The position numbers and the translations under genes were made by a program. The notes under the pieces were generated by a model, which searched no databases, had not been told where the DNA came from, and worked only from the letters and a program-made list of their open reading frames with translations. Shown piece after piece: positions 1 to 12,100 of a stretch of DNA of 64,000 nucleotides. This DNA comes from Rallus limicola (Eukaryota; Chordata; Aves; Gruiformes; Rallidae), in contig JAKCOZ010000105.1 in the NCBI GenBank assembly GCA_022605955.1, positions 930,001-994,000 on the forward strand. The letters run 5' to 3'. The number at the start of each line of letters is the position of its first letter. Positions within the stretch are counted from its first letter, which is position 1.

Positions 1-79
1 TGTGATTTTTAATTGTTTTTATTCTTTTACTTTTCTGTTTGGCCTGATTTTTTTTGTTCCTCTGGTTTCTCTGCCCTAG

Positions 80-187
80 GGCTGTGCCTCCTGGAACTGG
101 TATTACCCCTTTCACTACGCACCCTTCGCCTCAGACTTTGAGGGTATTGCAGACATGCCTTCAGACTTTGAGAAAGGCTCAAAACCG
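80..187 (+). CDS. XRN2: XRN2 coding exon a
   Basis: This 108-bp exon encodes 36 codons in phase 0, from GCASWNWYY to DFEKGSKP. The acceptor is a T-rich tract ending CCCTAG and the donor is GTAGGG. It is the tryptophan/tyrosine-rich part of the XRN core. Confidence 0.95.
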
Positions 188-3100
188 GTAGGGCACCTTC
201 ACTTACTCATTCACTATTTAACAGCTTGTTAGGAGCATCCTACATCTGCTCGTTTAATTTCAACAGTTCAAGCCTCTGGAACAACTGATGGGAGTGTTTC
301 CAGCTGCAAGTGGGAATTTTCTGCCCCCAACGTGGAGGAAGCTCATGACAGATCCGGTAGGAATCCTTGTTCTATTGCTTTCCACAAGGTTATGTTGTCT
401 TGCAGTTGTGTGAGCATCACTTGCTGCTGCTTAACCAGGGGGGATGTTCCTGGTGGGCTGCAGAGATTCTTCAAAGATCTTTAAAAATTAATCTTTGAAT
501 TCAGATCACAGAGCTGTAGGGGTTGGAAGGGACCTCCAGAGCTCATCAAGTCCAACCCCCTGCCAAAGCAGGGTCCCTAGGACAGGGCGCACAGGTCAAC
601 CTATGGATATCTCTGAATATCTCTAGAGCAGGAGACTCCAGACCCCCTGGGCAGCCTGTCCCAGGGCTCCCTCATCCTCACCGGGTAAGATTTCCTCTGT
701 ATGTTGGTGTGGAACTTCCTATGCTCCAACTTGCAGACATTGCCCCTTGTCCTGTCCCCACAGACACCGAGAAGGGGCTGCCCATTTCCCCCTGCATCCC
801 ACACTTAAAATATTGATAAACATTAATACGATCCCTCCCTTAGTCTTCTTTTCTCCAGGCTGAACAGCCCCAGCTCCCTCAGCCTTTCCTCCCAGGGGAG
901 ATGCTCCAGGCCCTTCAGCATCTCTGTGTCCCTCCTCTGGACTCTCTCCAGGAGATCCCTATCTGGTTGATCCCAGGGAGCCCAGCACTGGACACAACAC
1001 TCCAGGTGGGGCCTGACCAGGGCAGAGCAGAGGGAGATGTTTCAGTTAGAAAAACTATTCCCTGACTCTTTAGCAAAGATTTCTTGCTTACAGACACCCT
1101 GCAGAACTTCACTGGGGAGCAAATACCTGAACCCAGTTATCTGACATTGTTCCATCCTGCTTAGTTACTTGTTTTGATGCTCTGAGAAATGGAAGTGCCC
1201 TACCATGCTTAGTGTTAAAATGGCATTTCAGAAGAGAGGTTTCTTTTAGTCAAAATTCCTTGCATCCTCTTCAGTTTTACATGGCATTCTGATCAGTCTC
1301 ATAATTGGCTTTAATTATTATTATTTCTCTAATACAGGAATCAAGCATAATTGACTTCTACCCTGAGGACTTTGCCATTGATTTAAACGGGAAGAAGTAC
1401 GCTTGGCAAGGTGAAACTTCAACTTCTCTTTTTTAAGCTATAGTATACTGACCTCAGTCTTAAGGATCCATGTACAAACAGGAAGAAAATGGGGAATGAT
1501 CTTAGTAAGATCATGATGCACCACATCACACAGGTAACTTGTGTTACTTGCTGTGGGGAGAAGTATTCTGCAGCAGGTATATTTTTGAAAAGAAATCTGT
1601 GCAAAGAACAAATTATGGCCCAATAACTGATTTTGGGGATGGGAATGATGAGTAGCAATTTCAGCAGTCATTCTGGATTTGTTAATTTGTCCTGAACTAG
1701 ATTAATCACTCTTCTATTTTTATCAGCCTTACTGTGTAATTGTCTTTTGTCTCTTTTGCATTTAATTAATGGATCTCGTTCTGTTCAATCAGTGGCTCAT
1801 TAGTACCTTGTGGAAAATGCTTTGGGGAATAGAGAAATATTTGGATGCATACAAAACTTGGCAGGAATTTTAAATTCATATTCTCCAAGGAAAGAAGCTG
1901 CAGTAAATACTGTTTCTGTTTCCTCATTCTTTACATCTGGTATTTGGCCAGTAGGTACCATAGGTACTGAGCACAGAATGGAACACCTGAGATTCCACCA
2001 GAGCATAGGAAAGCCCGTTTTCACTGAGAGGGTGGTGAGACACTGGAGCATGTTGCCCAGGGAAGTTGTGGAGTCTCCATCCTTGGAGATCCTGAAGGAA
2101 TACCTGGGGGACCTGGGGAACCTGCTCGGGACTGCTCGAGCAGTGAGGGTGGAGCAGAGGATCTCCAGCAGTTCCTGTTGATACCAGTGATGCTGTGGGT
2201 CTTCCCCAAACAGGCTCACCTGCTTTTGGAAGCAGCCACAGTTAGACACACAAGTGTCTTCCTTGGGATGGGGTTCCAAGCTCAGAGAAGAATATTCCTT
2301 GGGCTTAGGAGGTGTGTTGCACGGCAGGCTGTCCCTCTGTAGCTCAGAGCCCTTTCTCACTCCTAGTGCAGTTCTGCAGGCTTCCCTTATTCCCTTGGAG
2401 GTGAGCTAACCTTTTCAATCTGACCTGTCTGTACAGCCCACCTCTGAAAGTGTAGGTTTTCTTTTCAGTGGCTGATGCAGCAGTTGTTTCTTGGGTGAAG
2501 AACCTCTTGGAGCTTTCCACCCTCGTGTCTTCTTTAGTTGTGGGGTTTTTTTATTCCTGACAAATATGCAAACCAATGTTTTGGCTTTGCTAGGTGTGGC
2601 ACTGCTGCCGTTTGTGGATGAGCGGCGCCTCAGGGCTGCCCTGGAAGAAGTCTACCCTGACCTCACTCCAGAAGAAAGTAAGGATTGAGATGATGTGTTG
2701 CAATTGCAATGTATTCCCTGTGACTCGTTACATACTGTGTTTCACTCTTAAAAAGCACGGTGTAACAGATGCTTGCTTGGATTGAATTGTGGCAGGCTGC
2801 AGCCTCTCCTCCAAGGATGGTGTTGGTAGCTGGAACGACCCTCCATGGGTTTGGCTTTGTAGCTTTCACTTATTTTCATTGTACTAAAGTAGACCTGCCT
2901 AAGGCTTAAACTGAAAATTAGATGGCAGCTTAATTGCAGGAAAAGCTTCCACCTTCCTATGCTGCCAGAGTACTTGGTAGGTGAACATCTTGCAGTCAAA
3001 AGACTAAACTCTGTTTCCAGGGTTAGAGTGGATGGTGAAACCTGACAGGCATTTTGGCTATTCTCTGACCTGCCTCCAGTTAGGATATGTGAAGCTTCCT

Positions 3101-6100
3101 GTCCAGCTCTAAGGGCAAACACATGGGTGTGTTACTGCCTCTCTTGTACAGAAACTATAGCTGTTTGTGTAGGTAATGTTGCTTGGGGAGGATTCTGTGA
3201 TCTGTGTCTTCATCATTACCCTGCTCTAAATCAGAGGTTCCTCCCGCTGAACACAAGATTCCCATTGGTTTGCTGCCAGCCACTGCCCTTGTGAGCAGGA
3301 GCATCCTGTTCAGGGCAGACACAGCTAACTGTGCCTCCAAACTCACAAAGCATCCAAAGCTTCCTCCTAAATCAGTGAAGCTTTGCTGTGGCTGAGGTGC
3401 TGGCAGGACGATGTGCTGGTCTGATACTCCCTTCCCTTCCATTCCCTCACTTACTCCATTCTCTTTGTCTTCTCTAGGCAGAAGAAACAGCCTTGGTGGG
3501 GATGTTCTCTTTGTTGGCAAACACCACCCGCTTTGTGACTTCATTGTAGAGCAGTACAAGACCAAAAACACAGAGGTGGGTTGTGTTTGTCCACGGGGCT
3601 GGTGCAGGGTGAGGGTGGAGGGCTGGTAAAGCACCTCAGCTGAGATGTTTTTTCCCTAGCCCGTGGATATGCCCCCGGAGCTGTGCCATGGCATCCAGGG
3701 AAAGCTGACTCTGAATGAAAACGCTGTTCTTCCAGATGAGTGAGTATGGCATCAGCACGCTGAGGGGCACCTCCTTCAGCAGAGGCATCCTTGTGCCCAC
3801 AGCAGGAAGCCTGGAGCTCTGTGCTTTTTAGCTCTTGAGGCAAGCCCTGCTTTCCTAGCCATGCTTTCCCCTGGGTTCAGGGACAGGGCTGTGCTGTGTC
3901 ACCTGAGCAGAAAACCACACAAATAAAACTCCCATTCCCCTCTCCTGGTTCTGTTGTGTCAGAGCTAGGTGTTTAGAGCAGCACTGGAGATCTCTAAAGC
4001 GCTCGGCTGTGTGTGTTTAATGGCTGATGAACCTTTGTTTGTCATTTTGTCTGTGTGAGTCTGGGTTTCGTGTATTTGGTGGTGTTTCAACCTCAGGAAT
4101 CAGAGCCTGTTATAGTACAGGGGTAACTGTCACCAGCCTTGCTCAGTAAGGTCTCGTTTTTGTGGCCTCTTGGCTTCTGTACAGAGGTTAATCCAGTGCA
4201 GCCTGTGACTTCCAGGAGTGAGTGCTGTTTAAAAACCAAAAGAACTCTGCTTTTTATATGCTATTCTTAATGGTGTTAGGGCAAACCCCAGATAGATCTA
4301 TGTTAGATTTTGCTGTTTCCATGCGGGCTGTGGGACTAAACTCAGGGCTGTTACCAGCTACACCTATGAAAAACACCACTGTGTCTTGTTTTCTAGGCAG
4401 TGCTTTAGTTTGAGAAATGATCCTAGCAATCTCTGCATTGTAGGTTATGGATCTGTTGATCTAACTTTGCTTAGAGCCATCACAGGTGTTGAGGAGCTCA
4501 TTGCTCTTAGACACTAGAGAATCTGCCCAAAATGGTAAGAAATACAGGTTCAGTAATCCCATTTCTTACAGAAGTGTGTGATTTAGGGGAAAGGCAAGGT
4601 ACTTCTGAAATGCCTGCCTTGTGTCCCAAGCTTAGGTGACAGAGGAGGGGCTGTGGTATCAGAGGAGAAGGTGGAGCCAGTGGTGAGCAGTGTGTTAGGT
4701 GGCTCTCTGACAGGTCTTTCTCCTTAACCAGGACAGTGGAGTCTCCTGTCCCGATGCTGCGGGACCTCGCACAGAACTCTGCAGTCAGGTAAGGCAACTC
4801 TGGGCTCTGATACAGTGGTTTGTACTAAATGCAGCAAGCAGAACTCTCCATTCTGGTGGCTTGTGGGGTTGACTTTGCAGTAGAATCCACCTCTTAATAA
4901 AATCAAAGCTTTTACTTCACACGTTTCTGGCTTGCTGTGAGCCTTGAATCCAAGATGCTCTGTGTTAACACAGCAGGCTTGGGTCAGGGTGTTTGAGCAG
5001 CCTGTGCATAGCAGGGTGCCTTGCAGGGGTGTCCAAAGCAGTGGCTTCTCAGTGGCTTTGCCTCTTGGGTTTTTATCCATTTTTATTTCTCGTGATTCCC
5101 AGAGGATGCTTGAGAATGAGCTTCGTGTCCTTAAGAAGTAAAGGAGTAGCACTGACTCTGCCTGAACACAAGGTCTGGGAGCATAAGGAACAACTTCATA
5201 GTGAATGAAAACAGTGCAGAGCTTCAGGAGTAAATCTTGTGGTGCCAGAAGGGTTTAATAACTCTTGTGTTACAGCAATCTAATTACTCTTGTTGTTAGC
5301 TATAGCATGTTGCTCTAGATCTGGGGTGTCGACCGCCCTTCTCACTGAACTGGGCACAGTGTCATAGGTATGTCATGCTTGACCTTTCACTTCTTGAGCC
5401 ACATGAGATACTTGAGACACTGAAAATCACTTGTGATCTGTCTGCCTGATTTTTTTTTCCCTCCAAGGAGGCGTAACTTGCTTCAACTAGAGCCACTATC
5501 CACAGGCTAAAGTTGGGGCTTCTAGGGATGCTGTGGAGAGGCTGTTCTGCAGTGGGGATTTAGTCACTGTGAGTGATGAGTTGGAGTTGGTGGCGTTCTG
5601 CCTGCCACTGTCAGGAGCTTTGAATTGTTTTACACTTCTGTCCATTTCTCTCTCCCTGTCTCTGGAGATAGTATGAGCAGTCATGATTCTGCTCTTCAGT
5701 GCCTGTGACTTGGGCTGAATTTTCCAAGGGACTATTATTCTCCTTCCTCTGAGCCTCATTCATTCTCCCTGCTGAAAACCAGATGTACTTCAGCTGGAAG
5801 AGTGAGGTTCTTTCTTCTCACAGCTTAGTTGTTTGCTTTTCTCTTTCTTGGCAACCCAAGCAGTCTCCTCTCTGAACTGGTACCTAGTGAGAGAACAAGA
5901 AGCAGGTCAACGCCGTGTCCTTCAAACGTGTCCCCAGTGGGACCTGGACACTTACACCAGGAGATTGGAGTTGCTCAGAGTACAGGTGCCTTTTCCTAGA
6001 GCAAACCCAAACTGGTGTGTAACACGTTGTACCAGCAGAACAAAGCTGGATGCTTCTTGCTCTATTGCAGCTTAGTTTGTCGGCCTGAAACGCAGGGTCT

Positions 6101-9100
6101 GCGAGGTGTCGCTGGGCATCGGTGTGTATCCCTTCATGGGAACCTCAGGCAGCCACAAAGCTGCCTTCCAGGCTGAAAGCTCCCTGGCCCAGGAAATCCC
6201 AGCTGTGTGCTTTTGGCTGCATAGCAAGCTGCTTGTTCTTCCTGGGCAGCCTCTGAGCTGGGCTACAATCGACACCTTGACCAGAGGATATGTACTTGAG
6301 GGTCTGTGGAAGATAGACCCATTGCTGCACGCAGGAGGAACGGCTCTCTCTGTGTTAGGCTTTCTTTTTGCCTGGCTGATGATGCAGGGGAGGAAAAAGG
6401 TCACCCCATGGGAAGAACAGAGACATCCAAGTCCAGTATAGTCAGTGTGTGTATATATATTTGTGTGCAAGAATTGCACTTCTCCGTTTCAGCTGTGGGT
6501 TCTTGAGTCTCCTCTGTCATTCACATCCCTGTTAAAGCAGCAGTTATTTTGTAATCTTGCCTGTCTCAACTACCAAGTAAAGCTAATCCTCAAATACTTT
6601 CTCCTAGTATCTCTTTCAAAGACCCACAGTTTGCTGAAGACTTTGTTTTCAAGGCTGTGGTGTTACCAGGTGCAAAGTAAGTATCACTCTTCAGGATTTT
6701 TTTAGAATAATTCTGTTTTCCTCCATTAACCTGAGTATTTGAGAAGTATTTATGGAACTGTTTCTTAATGTTAAGGAAACCTGCTCCAGTTCTGAAGCCT
6801 GGAGATTGGGAAAAAACCAACAATGATGGCAGGCCATGGAGACCACAGCTGGGCTTCAACAGAGACAGAAAACCAGTCCACTTGGACCAGTCAGCGTTTA
6901 GAACCTTAGGGTAAGACTTGCCTGCCTTGAATTTGAATGTTTGCTTTTGAAGGCATTGCCAGAATCTGGTTTTATTAGCTCTCCAAAAGCCCAGGTGACT
7001 TTCTTGGGTGCTGTGGTGCAGCATGAGGATGCTTTTGGGTGCAGGGTGAGAGAATGGGCTGGGGCTGTGTGTTAACAGGTGAAATGGAATGGTTTCCTTG
7101 CAGGGAGGGCAGAGCACCATGTGTCTGTCAGAGCCAGAGAAGAGAATATTTTAAAGGAGATTGTGTTACTAGCACATAAAAGTAAACCCTGAGCAACTGA
7201 ATGTGAGTGTCTCTAGGAAGAGGAAGTACTTTATTCTTTACCTCACAGTTTGGGAGTAGCTGGAGAAAGAAAAAGCAACACCCTTCCCTCCATTGGTGTG
7301 CTGGAAAGCACGGCTGTTCCAGTGCTGTGCGTGGCAACTGTCTTCTTCCATGTCTTAATTAGGAAACAACCAAAAGTGTGGCTGTGTTGATGGCCTGTGG
7401 TGTCTCAGTAGCCTGCTGTCAAGGTGCCACAAGCATCAGGGTCTTAATGCAAACTGGCTCTGCAGAGGGAGAGCAGCAGAGGCCTGGCAAACGCTGGCAC
7501 GCTGATATTTACAGGCCCCCTGTGTCTGCCAGCTCTGGCTTCATGGGAAATGTGATGGCAGTTCAGCTTCACTGGGTGCTTCCAGAGCTCCCCAGAATCC
7601 TGTGTTTTCCTGCCTGTCGTGGCTTGCTGTAGAATCTCCTGCAGGGAGTTCCCAGCTCAGGAAGCCCATGCTGGGGGGGTGGGGTGCCTGGGACCCTGCC
7701 CTGCGAGCGAGTTGCCGCCCCGTGTCTCTGCAGGTCCCCATCAATGCGCTGCAGAGCCCCGGGGCGCCTGATGGGCTGGGGAGCAGGTGTGCTCATGGAA
7801 ACACCTCCTTTCTTTTCTTTTTTTCCTTTCCATTCCTTGCACCTCCCAGCCACACGATGCCGCGGGACAGAGGGATGCCAGGGATGTATGCCAACGCAGT
7901 ACCTCTCGCAGCCTACGGCAGCCCCTACACCAGGCCGCTCCTCAGCGGGCAGCAGCAGATTCCCAAATTGCTGTCAAGTAAGTGGGCTCTCCTTTTTACA
8001 GGTCAGAGTTTGAAGGGTAGTTCTGCTGCCCTTGGCTCTGTTGCACTGTGACAAGCAAAACGTGCCTTCAGGCATCCGTCTCCGTTATCCTTGTGTGTCC
8101 CTTCTCTACTGCTCGTCCTTTATGGAGCTGCTGTAGGGAAGGTGTACTAAGACATAACCGTGTGCCTGTAACAAGGAGCCTGTTGCAAGCACTGCACCCA
8201 GAATTCAAATGCAACAGGTAAAATAGTGCCTTGTCTAAAGGAAAACAAGTGGGGGTTCTAAACAGGCAAGAAAGATGGTTTGAAGAGTGTGGGGAATGGG
8301 AAGGCAGAACTGCCAGAGGCATCACATTTCTGTGTCAATCTTCAAAAAGAGAAAGCCTGCCTGGTTTGGGGATGAGAGGATGCATTTGTGAGCCCGTCAG
8401 TCCTGATACTGCTGTTCATGTCTTCTGAAGCTCCAGCCCTGATGCCTGGTGGGAAGAATTTATCTGAGGTTTCTGCGCCCTGCGTGCACAGGGCTGATCT
8501 TGCCTCTCATCCTCATGGCGTCCGAGCGCCTTGCGTTCTGTGGGAAGCACTCCACGTGCAGACATGCCCCAACGCCATCGTTCTCTCTGGTTCAGGAGGC
8601 TTGAATCCACTGATGGATATGAAATCCCAGTCCAGCTGTTGGCCTTGGAAGAAGAATCTGCGGGCTTGTTCTCACCCATCCTCCAGTCATCTCCTGCCCG
8701 TTCCTTGCCTCCCATTGCCTCCCCACTTGCTGTTCTGCAGGCGTGCCCGGCAAGCTGAGGACAAGGCTCTTGCTTCTTTTTGGGGTTTTCTTTTCTGTCT
8801 CCTCCTTGTGCCACGTTCCCTCACGCCGCTTTTCCCATCGGGCAGCGGTTGATCTTGTGCCTTCCCGCTCGTGCAGCAAAAAGAGGGGCCAGGCCAAGCT
8901 GCCGGTCCCTCCAGCTGCCGCCCCGCACGCCGCCTCAGTGGCTGCACAAAGGCTCTTTCACAAAGCCAGGCCTGTGTGCCTGCTGCTGCTCACCAGGGCT
9001 CTTCATCCCCGGGTCGAGAAGCTGGCTCCTGGCACCCTCTGTTTGCAGGGGAGAGCGCAGCGCAGCGTGCTGCAAGCGCCGGCCTTGCCAGTTCCTGCTG

Positions 9101-12100
9101 CGGAGCTGCTCCTCCTCTTCGCTGAGGATACCGAGCTGCCCTCAGAGGTTAGCCTTAAATCTAGAGGACTGCTGATTTAAACTGACTGCCGTGAGGAGTC
9201 TTTGTAACTAATTACAGCAGCAATCAGCTTGATATTTGGAGATTGTCTGTCTTTTGGTGCGTCGCTGCTTAGCCAGCAGCTGGTGGCACAGGCTGTAGGA
9301 TGGGTGCAGGCCAGGCAGAGTGAGGGATGTGCTTCCTCCCTGGGAGGAGTGCCAGAAACATGTCCTGCTGCAGGGATGGTGGGGCAGGGTCCAGCCCAGG
9401 CCACCCAGGACTATCAAAGCCGAGGGATTACGAGTGTCTTAACTCCTCTTCTACCAGGTAGAGTTAGGCTTGCACAAACCCTTGTTAAAAGAACACTTCC
9501 AAGTGTCCTAGCCCAGAATTTCTGCTGAGATCAGTCTTTTGGATGTCCACACTCAAATGGGATTGCACCCCAAAGCCATAACACCTCCTGGATTCTGGAC
9601 TGTGTTGGGGTGGCATCAAGCAAACCTGTGAAGATGAGAGCACATCAGCAGCTCTCTGAACCCCGCCACAGTAGGTACCCATCTTCTTGCTGAGCAGGAA
9701 CACTCCAAACAGGCACCTGGAATGGAAACCAGGTTTCCATTCCATTTCCACACTGGAGGGAACCTGGGGTCAGAAGTGAGCCCGTGGGCCAACTTCGCCC
9801 AGACAGCATTCCAGCCTGATGTCTCTGTCAGAACGTGGGTATCCCCAACTGGAAAACTAAATCCCAAGGGATGGGAAGGCATGTGCTGAGTTTTCTTAAG
9901 GGGGCAGGTTGTCACTTCTGTCAGTCGTGTGTTCTGCTGCCGACTCGTGAGAGAGCAGCTGTGTGCTCCAGCATCACTGGGTTGGGAAGCATCCTGAGCC
10001 CTGCAGAACCAGAGCTGATGTGGTTAAAATTCCCACGGTCCCTGGGATTGATGCGGAGCAACTTTCCATTTTCTGTCTTGTTTTTATATGTATGATGAAG
10101 TAAAATTAGACTCTAGAAGGGCAATGCGGTCAGCCAAAGTGCCATCTCTTCCTCAAGAGCCTGCCGTGGGTGTTCCTTACTGGTGTGCTCTGATTTGACT
10201 TTGATGTGCCAATTTTCAGCTGATGAATAATTGTCTGTGCTGATAACTTGGGGAGTCAAGTGCAGTGTGGCAGTGCTCTGTGAATGGCAGATCTGGTTTC
10301 TGCAGCGTGGGGTATCTGATTTATGACTTCCATTCCAGTCAGTAAACTTGTCGATTAGCTGCATTTGAAAAGTGATTTTGATTAGTGCAATCAGTAAACA
10401 GAAAATCTCGTCTTTGATTGCCACACTGATTAGATAAATTGTTACTTGAGGAGCTGCTAGAGAAGGCAGTTTATTTGGCCTTATAGCTCTAGGAAATGCC
10501 TAAGTTTTGAAGACTAAAGAAAATATTAATTGTCGTTTCTTCTCTGCTTTTGTACCTTTTTGAAGTGCAATTCACTGCTCCCAGCTTTTTCCCTTCAAAG
10601 ATTTTTCTCCTCTGTCAGAGCCACGCAAATGAATAGCAATAAGGTGGCTTTCAATGTTGCTGTGGTATTTTGTTAAATGCTTTCTTAAACCCTTTTCTAG
10701 AGCTGCAGAGAGGATGTGGCTGCAGCAGGAGAGCTGGGTACATCCTCCTTCGGATGGAAAGCAGGTGGTTAAACAGAGTGTGGGGTTTTAACCGGCCCTT
10801 AAGCAGGAGAAACACTGTACTGAAGTGAGACCAGCGCAATCACAGGGGTTTCTCACTGGAACACTGTTTGACCCTGGCAGGGGGGTGCCAAACGTGTTAA
10901 TAAACCCCAATTAAATGGTAATGTTCTGGCATCGGTCTGGGCAATTGGCCTGATACTTGGGATCTTGCCAAGCTCAGCCTGCTCAGAGGAGAAGGGCAGG
11001 GCCAGCATCCCCCTATTCCCATGGACTATAGCTTGGTTTGGTGCTTTTTCCTGGAAGTTTGTGTCAGCTGGCAAGCAGGAGGAGACTGAGGTGGGTTTAG
11101 GTCTGGTTATGGAGACAGAGCCAAACCTGGCCCCTGTCCTGGGGGCTACAGGGGGTTGTGAATCTGAGACTGCTCTTAGCAGAGTGCAGTCCTGCTGTGT
11201 TGCCTGTATTTTGGAATTATTAGAAATAAAAGCTGTTTAGGATATTCTTGGATTGAAAGCAGTGACACGCTTCAGCTTACTAATCTATTTCAGTTTTTAG
11301 CAATTCCTTCTTTGTCTCTTTCTCTCTCTTTTTTTTTTTTAATCTTCATTTTAACATGGTGTCAGAATAGCTTGTTTCCCCCAGCGAAGCTGAGGACAGC
11401 ATTATGGGCCTGGGTTTTCTTGTGCTGCAGAGCAAACACAGCACCACTGCAGCATCCTGTTGGGACAGCCTGTTTACACATGCAGAGTGCTTGTAATTCA
11501 CAGGGTCAGCGTGAAAGCACCGTGCACCCCTCCACAGTCCCCGGGATGCTCCAGCCTGGTGACAGTGATCCCCAGTTGTACCTGTTTATGAGCTTTGGGT
11601 GGTAACAGCACGTGTGTCTGGGGAGGGGGGGTCACCACCTCAGCGTGTGTAAGGTGTTGGGGCCACATGTGGTGCTCGGCAAACACATGGCAGGCAGTGT
11701 GTGTCCCTGCAGTGCCTGGCTGGGCTCGCAGGCCAGGAGGGTTTCCCTGGGTGGAGCAGCACTGTCTGATGGAGTGGTGCTGTCTTTGATGGGGGCTGCC
11801 CACAGCCTCCCCTGCGCTTTGGGGTGCTGCCAGGAAAGGTTCCTGTCCGGGTCAGACCGCTGGAGCCTGCTGACAGCCCACCCTTAGGAGAGAGGCACGG
11901 GTTTTTCCTCTCACTGTTTTTTGGATTGGGTTGGTTTTCCCCCCCTTTCCTTTCAGTGATTGCAGAGCTTTATTGTGCTTGAATGCTGGTGGCTTGAGAG
12001 GGCGTTCCTGCCCCTGTCACCATGCAGCCATTAGACAACTTCTGGAACCAGCTGTTGAAATTAGGTCACACTTAAACACCATTGAAAATCCTCAGAGGTG

